From assembly GCA_964016985.1 (NCBI GenBank), contig OZ024831.1, forward strand, positions 85,268,095 through 85,332,094: a stretch of 64,000 nucleotides of DNA, written 5' to 3'. Shown piece after piece: positions 23,601 to 34,015 of the stretch. Below the pieces are notes generated by a model. It searched no databases, was not told the origin of the DNA, and saw only the letters and a list, made by a program, of their open reading frames with translations. Numbering within the stretch: position 1 is the first letter of the stretch; each line of letters opens with the position of its first letter. Both the position numbers and the translations under genes were made by a program. The DNA is from Anodontia alba (taxonomy: Eukaryota; Mollusca; Bivalvia; Lucinida; Lucinidae).

Positions 23601-26600
23601 ACAAACCTGCTATTCAGGGTCACAAACTGGAATGATCGACCGACTTATTGTAGCACTTAATCCAGCCAAATAGTTCCTACAGATTATTTTACTATCTGGA
23701 ATTTGGCCTGAAATACGTAGATCAATGCAATTTTTTTTTACCTTACACTGTGAACAACACCTACTCCGTACACTCTATCTTTAAATAGGACAATTTTAAG
23801 GATACCAAAACAGTGTCGCGTCAAAATTAGTCTGGTTCCTATATGTGTCACACACCGTATTAATTTCTCCATTCAAAGAGCTCAAAAGTCTCTTACCTGC
23901 TACAGTTCCATGGGCTAAATCAGATCCAGGTTTTGGTGGGATGTGATAGCCACTTGCCACAGCAACAGATCCTCGGGTTTTCATGTTCTCTTCAACACTT
24001 AGAAAACACATGAAATTGTCCTCCATATAACATCCCGAAAACCCCTCCTATTCAGAGTCACAAACTGTAATGACCGACCAACTCGTAGCACTTAACCCAG
24101 CTAAACAGTTCCCTACAGAATCTGTTACTATCTAGACTTTGTATCCTCCAGGAACCTCCTTTGGCCTGAAATAGATAGATTTTACCTTACTTTGTATACA
24201 ACATCTACCCCTTACGCTCTATTTTTCGATAGGACTATCATCAGGGTACCAAAACAGTGTTACGTCAATAGTAGTCTTGTTCCTATATACACATGTACTA
24301 CAGTACACAAAGATTTTGGTAGCGGGCCATGAATCCGCAGACTGATCTGGGCATTGCTGACCTTATATGAGTTTCGCACTTTGCATATTAAGTATGCTCG
24401 CGGACTAGGGATCTACAGTGCTTACCTACATCGGCATTTCAATACTTTACTTAACTCTTAAAGTGCTAATCACAAATGCAGCAAACGCGATTTTGAGTTT
24501 TGTTGATTAAGGCTCGACATATATTATTTTACCTGCAAAATAATCAGTTGGAAACTGTATTTATTACTTGGGATGAAGAAAACTAGGTCACCAGGGTAGA
24601 TTAAAGGAAAAACTTTAATAACATTCTAGAGATAACATTTTTAAGTGATCATCAAGAATCTTACTAAACACGTTTGTCTTAATGATTTCTAGGTCAAGAT
24701 CGAAACTGGATGACTTATAACCTATACTTCACGATCCACTGACTTTATTATGTATTTTTTATTTTTTTTTTTTTTATTTTTTTTTTTTTTTTTTTTTTTT
24801 TTATTTCTTTTTTTCGTTTAGGTCAGTTTGACATTGGCCTACATTTCACGGTCCAGTGACTTTGCTAAGTTTTTGCGTCCAGTAAATATTTTTCCTACAG
24901 CAATGATACTTGGCACATGCACACATCTTACCATCGCTCTTTGAACGCCGTCATCCATATTTGACCTTGACCTACATTTTACGGTACATTGGCTTTGTTA
25001 AGTTTTGTCCTTAGGTCATTTTCTCAATAACTAATACTTCTACAGCACTAATATTTCATGCATACTTACATCTTTGCATGATATCTTGAATGCAGTCATC
25101 CATATTTGACCTTGACTTACATTCACGCTCCAGTGACTTTGTTAAGTTTTTGCTTTTATATCGGTTTCTCAGTAAGTATTGGTTCTACAGCTTTAAAACT
25201 TGGAAAATGCTTATACCTTAGTTTGACATTTTGAATGCAGTTATTCTTATTTGGCCTTGAACTTTTTGTCACAATACATGTTGTGTTTAGGTCAGTTTCT
25301 GTTCAACTATTGGTTCTATAGTAAAGATATTTGCTACGTGCTTACATTTTAGCATGACCTCTTAAACTTAGTCATTCCAATTTGACCTTGGCCTACATTT
25401 CATGGTGCAGTGACTTGCTTAAATTTTCATGTTAGGTTAGTTTACTTTGCGCATTCATGACAGTATATATTGCCCACTGAAAGTCAGACACCAATTAGGC
25501 GCGCTACATTGTCTTAGTTGCCTATGTAGTCATCATGAATCTTGGTCATAATATTTGTATTTCTGATTTCTAAGTCAGGTTCTCGTTATGTGCTGTGATA
25601 CTCAAGTGAGCGACTCAGTGTCATCATGGTCCTCTTGTTATTTCTTGAATGAAGGTTTCGTGCCAGTCAAATTATCATTATAACAAATTCTATCGTATCT
25701 AGTGTCGGTATAAAGAAGCTTAACCGTACACAAACATAATGATCTGGATGAGATTCGCAGATTAGAGAAAATAGTCATTTTTATAATGTTTAGAGAAAAA
25801 TCGCTAAAAGTGCTAAATGGATAAAAATGAGGGTTTAAAATTTAAAGAAGATTCTAAAATATTTATGGAAAAGAAAACATAGGCAAGAAAACTGATTAGA
25901 GTGAAATAAAAATAACGAAACCAACGCTCACTTCGAATGTCCCAAAACTGGGAAAAAGTAGAGTATAGAAAATCTAAACAAAAGGCAAACGTTTGAATAA
26001 AAAACTAAATAAGCTACTGCTTTACTGACTAAAGAACTCTAGATCTCATCTCGACATCCAGATCCTCTAACATAAATCAAAACGCATAAGAAGAGCAATT
26101 AGTTAAAGTGCGAACCCCAATGGCCTAGATAAATTTGAGTATTCGCAGTCTGATTAGTTTTTTGTTTCTGTTTTGATATAGTGTACAGTGTTTAATATTC
26201 AAATGCATAGGTTGATTATTTCCGTTGGTGACCATATATGAGACAATAAGTATTTTATCATGTTAGGGCTCATAAAATAAAATTGTCAAATACAGTACAT
26301 GTCAATGGTATACTTCTAGACTGTCGGAAAGATGTTATACTCCTAGTGGATGAATCTACAAGTATGTCCCACAATCGACACGACGTTTTGAAATTTCTTG
26401 CTCATGTTGTGGGGAACCTGAACGTTAGTCGGCATGGCACTCACGTTTCCATGGCAACCTATTCGTCGACTGTTCGTAACAAGTTTGACCTAGACCGATT
26501 TTACAACGTTACAGAAGTACAAACAGCGATAAAGAGTGTTCACTTTCATGGTGGTAAAAGTGACACAAATGCTGCGCTAACCTACTTACTACATTCTGCC

Positions 26601-29340
26601 ACAAGTACTCGTGCTGGTGACAGAGCGCATGTGCCCGACACTGTCGTGTTCGTGACAAATACTGTTACGTCGTCTTCTGGGATACAGTCTAAAGGTAAAT
26701 AAAGAAGCGACCTGGTGAGTAGATACACCTTTTCGGCATTTGATAGGGCTTCCAGGGGCGGTAACTCTGCCAAATCTATTTTGTTTCACTTTTGAATAGG
26801 GGTCTACTCTAAAAGAAAAAATAATTTACTTCCATAGATACGCGTTGAAGGTAAATGGATGAGCAGCAAGAGAAAATGTGCCTGAGGAGAAATAGACACA
26901 CTTTCAGGGGAGGTTACTCTGTCATACTCTTTTGTAACTTTTCTGAAAATGGGTTCACACCAAAAGATAAGATTTGCTCTCAAGGGGAACAAATACTTTC
27001 TTTTTAGGGTAGACCCTTTTCTAGGGTGGGGGGGGGGGAGGGTTTAGTTTGCAGGAACGCAAACCGAAAGTAACAACGCGGTCATTCAACCAAGTGTATC
27101 AAGTCTTCTTATGGCACTACCTTTTTCATCAAACTATTTTTCTTCCTAATCTCACAGACAGGCCTGAGCAAACTGTGTAAGCCCAGGGCCTAGAACAGAC
27201 ACCGAAATACGGACCTTCTGATCAGCAGCTGCACATTTGTTACTCATTCAGCAATAGTTGGGGAAGATTTACGTGGTAGACATAAATTTTAAATGCAGAC
27301 ATTATACAATAAGAGGACCATGATGGTCCTTAACGCTCGCCTGTGCTGAAAAGTAGGTCAAGATCACTCAATGTCTATAACATTCATAAATCTGGAGGAC
27401 ATAATTCTTAACATATATATGTATAACTTTACGAAAATTTTGTGTACTTTAACCTCAAAACAATATACGCTATATCACATCATGGTATAACCAAATTTAA
27501 CACCAAACACCATATTTAAATTCAGTGTCGTATGTTAGGAAGATCTGATCAAAACTAAAGGAGTTGTGGCAACGACAAGGTAGAAAATATGCGTTTTCAG
27601 CAATCAAGTGAACTTAAAAATAATGTATACCCCTTTAAACCCCAGTTTTACTATATAAAAGTGGGGTTTAAGGTGGTCAAAACTATATAGGCACGTTTTC
27701 GAGATGAATGACATTTTCATCTAAAATGTAGGAAAAGAAAATTAGCCGTAAATGTGCAGCGTATATCAGAAGTTACACGCTTTTATGGTCAGACAAAATT
27801 ACATTGACTGTCCAGAATAAAGTTATCTAATAAATTAAGTTCGGTCTGTTATTAAACAACATCAAAAATGATCATTATTAATATTTTACAGAGTTAATTT
27901 ACAAGTATTTCATGAAACGCTTTTGCAAAAGAAAAATAATTAAAAACCCGTTTAAAGCTAGCATTCAAATTATTATTGATTTTGTTCGGAGCACTTACCT
28001 GTATTGCAACACGACAATGCTCAAGCAACGATTATCGGTAAATGTACCGGAGTGGATATTTACAGTTGACTGTAAATAGCCAAAAAACGTTAAATTGAAT
28101 AATAATAGCAAAATAAAAGTAAAGAAAATTACATTGCTTACTTTAGATCAACTGTCATAAACTAAATCTCGTTAAAAAAGCCATATACAGTCATTAGTAT
28201 TACAAATAAGTTCTCAAAGAAGGGGTACTAGAAATAATATATGAGCATTTTTCAATCATTTTTATTGCTCATAAAACAAATACCAATAAACTGTGTTCAC
28301 CTCTCAGATAAAAAGCAAACCAAAAAATAGGACTTTTCACTTTTACATGTTACACACCAAAGAGGTCCAAATCATATCTGATTCAATTGCTATTCGTGCA
28401 CTGTTTATAATAGTGCATTGTCTATACTGGCTCTGGAAAATGTATATGTCACTTGATCTTGACTGGGAATACGAAAAATAGAACGCCAAAAGGGAGTGCA
28501 AAATACAAGTAAGAAAGCTTGATTTACCGCTCCTACGACCAATATGAAGATATATCCGATACGATCAACTTGAAATGCAAAATGAAATTATTTCTAGTGC
28601 CCCTAGCGTAGTAAATATAACGCTTTTTCTTGCTAACAACAGTTCACTGTATGAAAAGTTGTTATGATGAGGTGAAGTAATTTTTGAAGTAACGTTTGAA
28701 GTAATTGTGAAATATGATCACATGTGATGTATGTTTTGACATTATGATTATGTTGTATGTTTAACTAAAGTTGTAATATGTTTTCATATATTATGTTAGA
28801 ATACATGATCACAGTTGTGATCACACAACATGTCCATCTAGTTTTGATATGTTTCCTATAGTAACAAGCAATCATAAATTTACTTAAACGTGTTTTTACT
28901 ATTGGAAACTTACTGTAAATAGCCAATTTAAGGTGTTTCAGCGATTTACAGTTGACTGTAAATAGCCAATTTTACGTTGTTTGGTTATTTACAGTCGACT
29001 GTAAACAGCCTTTTGATAATTAACAGTTGACTGTAAATAACCAATAAATGTAGTTTTGGTTATTTACAGTTGAGTGTATATAGCATCTTCCTAAATGTAT
29101 TGCATTTTATATCTCTATATATTCATCTCATGTAAAAAGAGAGTTTATATATTTTCTTCAGAGCACACGATGCAGCATACCATTCCTAACATCATAGTTC
29201 TGGGCATTGGACACCATTTAGGCCAACAAGCTCTACAACAACTGGCTACAAGCTCCGGACACGTGGTGAAAGTGGAAAGTACTAATAAATTAGATGGTCA
29301 CAGGGACCAGCTCGTTAGGCTGATATGTAAAACAAAATAA
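9971..29340 (+). CDS. Paralogue B, complete: secreted ShKT-LU-vWA protein (7 exons, ~352 aa)
   Basis: Exons 9971-9995, 11254-11406, 15775-15854, 17540-17614, 21879-22050, 26320-26694 and 29162-29340 total 1059 nt, all with GT-AG borders and matching phases. Domains: signal peptide (about 1-20, MWWAYLFIGICFYA); ShKT-like six-Cys module (about 24-59: CDD, HAC, DMC, TCP, LC, KC); LU/Ly6 domain (61-144) with ten Cys, from LECYHC to CCGTDLCN; P/S/T linker (145-168); vWA (169-352). MIDAS: DESTS at 179-183, Ser249 in place of Thr, Asn282 in place of Asp. Cys170 and the final Cys probably pair. N-glycosylation sequons include NDT, NAT, NHT, NVS and NVT. The start is fixed by an in-frame TGA at 9914-9916 with no other ATG between. 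There is no C-terminal membrane or GPI signal, so it is probably secreted and soluble. Despite the ShK name, nothing shows it is a toxin. Function unknown; extracellular recognition or matrix binding is inferred. Confidence 0.85.
10223..10329. mobile_element. Foldback element FB-105, copy a
   Basis: Near-perfect palindrome with about 50-nt arms around a short loop (agctaccc). Arm motifs ctatagcgggccgttatc and gataacggcccgctatag are fully complementary. It is flanked by ccca...tggg ends. Confidence 0.9.
10945..11221 (+). mobile_element. MITE-1 copy 3 (forward)
   Basis: Starts catcacaaaacatgtttata and ends aataggtgtgttttcgtaatg. Palindrome at about 11052-11118 with central base C and a few arm mismatches. 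Confidence 0.9.
11254..11406 (+). CDS. Paralogue B exon 2: end of signal peptide and ShKT module
   Basis: Acceptor TTTTGCAG at 11246-11253, donor T|GTAAGT at 11406/11407, phase 1-1, 153 nt as in C. The six Cys are spaced as in ShKT domains (C-x7-C-x10-C-x9-C-P-x2-C-x2-C), including the CDDID start and the CPRLC end. Confidence 0.85.
11778..12056 (+). mobile_element. MITE-1 copy 4 (forward), with compensated arm change
   Basis: Starts catcacgaaaacatacctat and ends tgttttcgtaatg. The palindrome at about 11886-11956 is perfect with central base G. Both arms carry the same substitution relative to other copies (accatag / ctatggt instead of acatag / ctatgt). Confidence 0.92.
13348..13500. repeat. 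Hairpin repeat of the 'tgcgcccag...gatcagcctgcgca' family
   Basis: gattctgatcagactgtgcg / ctgatctgaatcttcgctgg arms bounded by gcgccca and tgggcgca. Related copies lie near 6285-6365, 31690-31770, 37880-37960, 43420-43640 and 56285-56385. Confidence 0.7.
14962..15727 (+). mobile_element. MITE-1 copy 5 (forward), interrupted by two R2 units
   Basis: The 5' end (about 14962-15003, cacgaaaacgtgtctatata) breaks after ccttaaac; the element resumes at 15481 with acttttatatagtaaaactg and ends at 15727. The inserted 15003-15480 is a tandem pair of R2 units. The palindrome at about 15543-15613 has several mismatches. Confidence 0.8.
15003..15480. repeat. R2 tandem pair nested in MITE-1 copy 5
   Basis: Both units begin taaacgtcaaaaagattgcc and carry tgggagtctcggttttattg and ccctctagcgtatacatgag. 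The second ends at aatctgc, directly against MITE-1 sequence. Confidence 0.8.
15775..15854 (+). CDS. Paralogue B exon 3: first LU exon
   Basis: Acceptor CTTTTCAAACAG before 15775, donor GAG|GTAAGC after 15854; phase 1 to 0, 80 nt as in C. It encodes the LU start LECYHC and two further Cys. Confidence 0.87.
15855..17539 (+). other. Intron 3 of paralogue B
   Basis: The first ~60 nt resemble the start of intron 3 of C. A decayed pogo-like MITE with the gtactyattagaat core spans about 16410-16735. A 'gtagatcc' family hairpin is at 17343-17418. Otherwise AT-rich. Confidence 0.6.
17343..17418. repeat. Palindromic hairpin, 'caaacaatgtagatcc...' family
   Basis: gagacggctcgt / acgagccgtctc is the inner stem, with gcaaacaatgtagatcc / ggatccatactgtttgc outside. 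Family members lie near 11555, 33265, 33575, 48890, 49485, 51680, 52787, 59148 and 61955. Confidence 0.8.
17540..17614 (+). CDS. Paralogue B exon 4: middle LU exon
   Basis: Acceptor TGATGTTTTCAG, donor CTG|GTAAGT, phase 0-0, 75 nt as in C. Encodes LCMIM...YQMTCKPAL with two LU cysteines. Confidence 0.85.
18071..18346 (+). mobile_element. MITE-1 copy 6 (forward)
   Basis: Starts catcacgaaaacatacctat and ends ggcgtgttttcgtaatg. Palindrome at about 18179-18245, near perfect, central base C. Confidence 0.92.
18571..18850 (-). mobile_element. MITE-1 copy 7 (reverse)
   Basis: Starts cattacgaaaacatgcctat and ends ataggcatgtttttgtgatg. Palindrome at about 18677-18743, central base A. Lies only ~225 bp from copy 6 in the opposite orientation. 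Confidence 0.92.
19570..19676. mobile_element. Foldback element FB-105, copy b
   Basis: Arms atatcgggccgtcatcggcc and ggccgatgacggcccgatgt around the loop gggta. The differences from copy a are matched in both arms. Confidence 0.9.
19700..20460. repeat. Degenerate tandem repeat with 'aaggtcaatgta / acatgagatatg' blocks
   Basis: Recurring blocks (gaggtcaaaat, cacgccatcttta-type, taattttatttag-type, gtacatgagatatg) occur with a spacing of about 170-200 bp. The copies are old and divergent. Confidence 0.5.
20617..20654. repeat. (CA)n microsatellite
   Basis: About 19 uninterrupted CA units. Confidence 0.97.
20725..20934. mobile_element. MITE with gggcccagttgttcaaa-type ends
   Basis: The left end acccagttgttcaaaactaa and the right end gatgctttgaacatctgggc are inverted. 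Copies at 52149-52392 and about 58160-58420 carry the same ends. Confidence 0.8.
21496..21774 (+). mobile_element. MITE-1 copy 8 (forward), best-preserved palindrome
   Basis: Perfect palindrome at about 21602-21676 with 37-nt arms around a central G. With one bulge, the pairing extends into atttctgc / gcagaaat. Ends gtcacgaaaacatgcctata and ggcgtgttttcgtaatg. Confidence 0.93.
21879..22050 (+). CDS. Paralogue B exon 5: last LU exon and P/S/T linker
   Basis: Acceptor TTAATTAG, donor CAG|GTATAT, phase 0 to 1, 172 nt. Encodes the LU terminal signature CCGTDLCN and then a proline-rich linker. It is 18 nt longer than the C exon, explained by an 18-nt tandem duplication (PASHP / PTSHP). Confidence 0.86.
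23400..24300. repeat. Diverged tandem duplication of a ~430-bp unit
   Basis: The order tcaaaagtctctcacctgct, catggacc-type, ctcttcaacactt, cagggtcacaaactg, gtagcacttaa and aaaacagtgt-cgtca recurs in both halves (start points about 23428 and 23855). Confidence 0.8.
24820..25450. repeat. Degenerate tandem repeat, ~150-bp period
   Basis: Recurring blocks tttgaccttg-cctacatt, cagtgactttg-taagttttt, ggtcagtttct and agcatgatatcttgaa-gcagtcat occur in about four copies. Confidence 0.75.
26320..26694 (+). CDS. Paralogue B exon 6: vWA exon 1
   Basis: Acceptor ATACTTCTAG before 26320, donor AAAG|GTAAAT after 26694, phase 1-1, 375 nt. MIDAS motif DESTS; GGKSDT in the Thr region; VFVTN where VxxTD is usual, so Asn replaces the last MIDAS acid. 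Confidence 0.88.
27614..27706 (-). mobile_element. MITE-1 copy 9 (fragment)
   Basis: Only the terminal ~90 bp remain: aataatgtatacccctttaa through ataggcacgttttcgagatg. No palindrome. Confidence 0.85.
28905..29085. repeat. Cluster of atttacagttgactgtaaat palindromes
   Basis: Five units at ~40-bp spacing (half-site about 28909, then 28944, 28985, 29018 and 29061), each built on tttacag-t-gactgtaaa followed by agccaatt-like DNA. An isolated unit is at 28057-28078. The cluster ends about 77 bp before exon 7. Confidence 0.85.
29162..29340 (+). CDS. Paralogue B exon 7: terminal vWA exon with stop
   Basis: Acceptor TATTTTCTTCAG before 29162. The strand motif IIVLGIGHH matches AVGVGHH of A. It ends LICKTK-stop; the Cys is the expected partner of Cys170. 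Confidence 0.84.
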
Positions 29341-29348
29341 AATCACAC

Positions 29349-29354
29349 AATAAA
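29349..29354 (+). terminator. Polyadenylation signal of paralogue B (AATAAA)
   Basis: Canonical AATAAA only 9 nt after the stop codon, implying a very short 3'UTR if it is used. Confidence 0.55.
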
Positions 29355-29850
29355 GAATAGTATTCTACTCTTGGTAACCACATGCACACGCAAACAACGA
29401 AATACCTAGACATTCAACACATTCAGTAGTCTGAGCGTGTGAGCGTGTCAGTGTCTTTCTAATACAATATAGACACCTTTAAAAATAGACTTGGCCGATA
29501 GCTCCCATTTATCGGGCCGTCCAAATTATAATTTTGCTCTAGTGATAATGTAGACTGACTCCAGTCTCCGGTTACTAAATATTTATTAATACTTTTCCAT
29601 ACATCCAATAATAATAAAACCGATATAATATCATGATTATAAAGACTAATTTCTATGACTATTGATTTCACTATAAGAAGAAAAAACAGAATAAAAATGT
29701 TTACTTTTATTTGATTCCAAAGGTACGGATAATGCCTTTGTATACAGTCATCATTTCATTCAATAGATTAGTATTATTCTACTGATATTGTTGAACTCTG
29801 CTATTCCTCTTTCAAACAGTGAAATATATGGTGTACTAAAGTGGTTGAAA

Positions 29851-29983
29851 GCAGCGGTATCGCTGCACTAATAAAATTTTAGCAGTACACTGATATTTTT
29901 TTTGTCAGTGCAGCGTTAACTTTTATCAGTGGTAAAAAATATCAGTGCACTGCAAAAAATTATCAGTACAGCGATACCGCTGC
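29851..29983. mobile_element. Foldback element with gcagcggtatcgctgc ends
   Basis: gcagcggtatcgctgcac at the left is mirrored by gtacagcgataccgctgc at the right. Inside, nested ttttatcagtg / cactgatat motifs also pair. Confidence 0.8.
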
Positions 29984-31504
29984 ATTTGGTTCCTTTGGTA
30001 AACCATAGTATTCTGCGGCCAGTAATCATCCTCTAACGAGGTTTATGTGAATTCGCATGAGCCGCGTCGCGAAAAAAGGCGATTCTGACTTTCCGTCTCA
30101 GAGCTTTCCGTCGAATCAATCTTTCAGTACGCACGCCCAGCTTTTGCAAGGCCACATGTCTGGTTCCAGTTCTTTGGCTGAAGTTTACCCTTGGCCTGCC
30201 GCTTACCTAAGTGAACAGTAGATGCGCAGCCTCACCTGAACCTTTGCTGTTCGAATATGCTATAACAGCTTTTTCCCAAGACACGGCTCATGCATACACC
30301 ACGTCAAAATCAAAGCACCGCTAGCATTACATTTGGGGTAAAAATGTTCTCTTTAAGATAATAGATTGAACATTTATATAGGAAAGGATCAATATTTTAT
30401 CACAATTGGTATCTAAAATGTTAATTTGTTGATCCACTGATGAGTGTATGAACCCGTGCGCAAACAGGGCAACCGCGTGTAGCTTAAAGTATATTAGGAA
30501 TAATGAGAGGAAGGATTCGCATATAATCAAGTTTAAATCCTAAATGCAAGCATTGGAGACAACTTGCAGGTAATGTCAAATCTTGTTTTCTGGAAAAATT
30601 ATGCAAAATGTTTCAAATTGTCGTCTGCTGAAAATTATACCCAAAGTACTAAGCGTTGAAGAATTCTCGCCATCACTCTAGACTTTTTCGGCAATAGATG
30701 CCACGTAAGTATATCCCAACAGAAACCATTTGCTAACTTCACGGCGTCACTAACCACCTTATGTACTTTGCAGTGATAGACTATAAGCTAGTACTGTGTG
30801 ACAAGAAATACAATTCTGAAAAATTGTTTTTCAACAATAAATAAATAAATAACCAAACAAACAAACAAACAAGTAAGTGTTCGTGTATTTGTTACATTTT
30901 TCGTATTCATCCAAACTGTAACATTAATCAAGTTCTTGAAATCATCCGTGTGTCCGTATGTCTGCTTTGAATGAGATTTAATGCCTCTGGTGCAAGTTTT
31001 ACACTCCAGACTTCTTGATGGGGGTTGTTCCCGTGCCAGTATCGTGGATTAATAAGTAAACGTAAATATGTGAGTTCAGGAACTGATACAATCAGATCCA
31101 AATCAAGACCCCAACACTGATGGGAAAGACAGACAATCACAATCAAGCAGCTACAAAATGAACAGATGGCAAGCAGAGTTGGCGACTCTTTCCCAAAGAG
31201 CCGGAACTCTGTTATTCAAACTTAAGTGAATATATCTTTAGCTTACATAATTTTAAAGAAAAACATTAGAAAGTGAAACACTGTATAAAACACTATAGAA
31301 ACTCAACAGAAAAACAGAAAAAAACATTACAAACACTATATATATAACAATTAACAAAAACCATAGCACAGTAATGAATAACATCGGGGTGGAGGACGGG
31401 GCGGGGGCGGGGGGACTTAAGCTAGCTTTACGTGATCCCAACCCTCGCCCTCAGTTTCCATAGTGTTACAAACATACATTTGTTTGGTCCTAGGACGGGC
31501 CAGT

Positions 31505-32065
31505 GTCATACAGTTACAATACTTGTAATACCAGTATCATTATGAAAATACTGACAATAAGATATACTGGTTATAACTGAAAGATTACCAGTATTGTCAG
31601 CTTTCCACTATTACCCAGAAATTGCTACAAGAATAATTCTGAAAATTCCAGTATTGTTGATAAATGGCGCGCCATGCGAAAACGTGTCTTTGAGCATATG
31701 CGTACAACTAAGGCCTAGATCAGCCTGCGCATCCACAGTCCGCAAACAGAATCATTGGATGCTATAGAATGTTCCTAATGCAGCCCAAGTAATATTGGGA
31801 TGTACAAGTATCGTAGAATACGATACTGTTACTAGGTAATAATACGAGTATTATCATGAAACAACTGAAACAAAATTGGCATCCAGTGTCTTTATATTTT
31901 TAAGCAATTCTGTCTTCACATAAGTTAGTATTGTACAATACAATACTGGCTCTACCAAAAGCCAGTATTGTTCACGGAAATACTGACACAGTAGTACAGG
32001 AACTCTACAGTACTAGACACCAGTATGTTCCGGTATTTTCCAGTATCTACAATATGAGTCAATAC
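31505..32065. repeat. Cluster of ccagtattgt / atactgg motifs in both orientations
   Basis: At least ten cagtat/atactg motifs occur in ~550 bp (e.g. 31530, 31557, 31590, 31650, 31940, 31962, 32020), many able to pair with one another. It looks like a decayed element with multiple inverted sub-repeats. Confidence 0.55.
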
Positions 32066-32089
32066 CAGTTTACATGAGCTTGTCGCTTG

Positions 32090-32125
<36 letters not shown>

Positions 32126-32580
32126 TATATTCGGTTTGCTGCTGTGTTGTATTGTCGATTCACATCTGGTCATTGCATGAAGCCTTTAGAGTATCACCTT
32201 CCGTGGCTGTAGCCTTTCTATATAAGTTAAACTGCTATGGGTCGAACAACGATGACTCATTTACCGTGGCTGATTTAAATCCGTTTTTGAGTCCCTAAGA
32301 AATATATGTTAATTGTCTTTTTGCAGTTTTATGTAAGAATTTTCGAACTTTCATCTGTTTCTCCTATAACTACCAAAACATTATTTATTTGTGCAACTTG
32401 GTCAACGTCAATAACATTGGTATTGAAGTTTTTAACACAAGATTGTTTCATATGCGTTTTACCTCAAACTTTTTAGCATGAAAGTCGCTCACTGAGTACG
32501 TTCATCCGGATAGAATATCATATTAATCAAGTTGATTCATTTAAGATATCTAAAAAGAAATTTTCTCTGATTATGACAGC

Positions 32581-32905
32581 TTCGGTTCTCTTCGAGAACC
32601 ATCATCAGGCTGTGCCCTCTTGATGACACGGGGCTTAGATTATTTACCACTAGACTGGTTTCTAGTGGTAAACAAAGGCTTGTAAATATAGCTGAAGGGG
32701 CGAATAATCAGAGAATCAGACACTTCAAAGAAGCCATCAGTATCAGTCACACGTCATGAAGTGGGACTAAGGGGCATACAACATGAGCAACATCTGCATG
32801 GTTTGTTTACCTCTAGTAACCAGTCTAATGGTAAGTTATCCAAGTCCCATGGCATTCCGAGGTCAGGATTACATTATGATGATGGTTCTCGATCAGAACT
32901 GAAAC
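32581..32905. mobile_element. TIR element (ttcggttctcttcgagaacc...)
   Basis: The left end ggttctc-tcgagaaccatcat and the right end atgatggttctcgatcagaa are inverted. Internal arms actagactggtttctagtgg / acctctagtaaccagtcta also pair imperfectly. Confidence 0.7.
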
Positions 32906-33963
32906 TATTATAGTAACTGAAAATTTGTTTTGGGGTATGTTAAAGAATCAATTTGATAAAACGCAAAGAACCAGATAGTTAATGCCTTGCAAAAATGATG
33001 AAGCATTTACAAAGTATGTATCCAGTCCCCTTAAACAGCATGTAAGTAGCATGCTAAGAAGTCTAAAAAACTTTCCATACTGTTTCTTTAAATAATCATT
33101 AACAAGTTCGGTCATGTAGTATGTGCAATATCAATAGATTTAATTTCAATAGGAGCACTTATCATATATAAGAATGGATTCTTCCGTCTCTTGATTTGTA
33201 CAAATTCATTGATGGAAATAAGGCCTTTAGGGTTTTTAGTCTAAAATAAATAAAAAAAACAGAATGGCAAACGGTGTAGATCCTTATGAGACGAGCCGTC
33301 TCATCTGGATCTGCACTGTTTCACCGATATCTGTTTTGGTCTGCAAGAGTTGAAAGGGTTAAGACTTTGTCAGTGACCTTTGGTAGTAGTTGGGGGTGAA
33401 TTTTATTGTTTTAATCTTTTGATAACAGTCCATTTGTTAATGAACATTTGATATGAATTGAAAAAAAAACTTTACCCTTTCATCTCTGAGTTTCTGAAGT
33501 GGGCTCTTTCATTATTGAATTTGGACTTGTTCACTGATGCAAATAGGGGTTACAGTCTAAAATCAAAAACAGAATGGCAAACATTGTAGATCCTGATGAG
33601 ACGGCTCATTTGGATCTGCACTCTTTGTACGGATATTAGATTTTGTCTGCCTGATTGAAAGGTCTAGCGGATCGGAGGTTGCTAAATTTAGGTTCAACTT
33701 CCCCCGAACAGTTTTACTGATACCTTTCTAATGCAATATCTTTGTTGCACGTCGTCTTTGTTCTGTTTCAAGTCAGGTGTACTGTGTACTTTTATGTACT
33801 TAAACCTTTAGTCCGTGCCTAAGAAACATTGTGTTTCGGGATTGTGGTATTTCCTGACCATGTCCATATTTATTTTATACACGTATATAATACAAGTGTG
33901 AAGTTGCATTAGGAAACAGTAACTCCTTAATGGTAGTAGATCATCACTGTAACACTTTACAAG

Positions 33964-33980
33964 CTCTCTCACTCTCACTC

Positions 33981-34012
<32 letters not shown>
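33964..34012. repeat. (CT)n microsatellite
   Basis: Continuous CT run, with an interspersed (CTCACT) start. Confidence 0.95.

Positions 34013-34015
<3 letters not shown>

Larger units (their letters stand above)
22051..26319 (+). other. Intron 5 of paralogue B
   Basis: Contains an (ATGT)n tract (22131-22157), a PQSQ-type repeat (22265-22400), a ~430-bp tandem duplication (23400-24300), long T-rich tracts (24752-24815) and a ~150-bp-period degenerate tandem repeat (24820-25450). 25500-26319 shows nothing recognisable. Confidence 0.65.
26695..29161 (+). other. Intron 6 of paralogue B
   Basis: Contains two small 'tctactct...agagtaga' foldbacks (about 26795-27020) with a G9 run at 27029-27037, a 3' fragment of MITE-1 (27614-27706), a lone palindrome (28057-28078) and the palindrome cluster 28905-29085. 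The rest is AT-rich. Confidence 0.65.

Noticed and set aside
28905..29085. CRISPR-like array
   Set aside because: The units are palindromes with short similar spacers in a eukaryotic intron, with no cas genes; a degenerate tandem repeat is the simpler reading.
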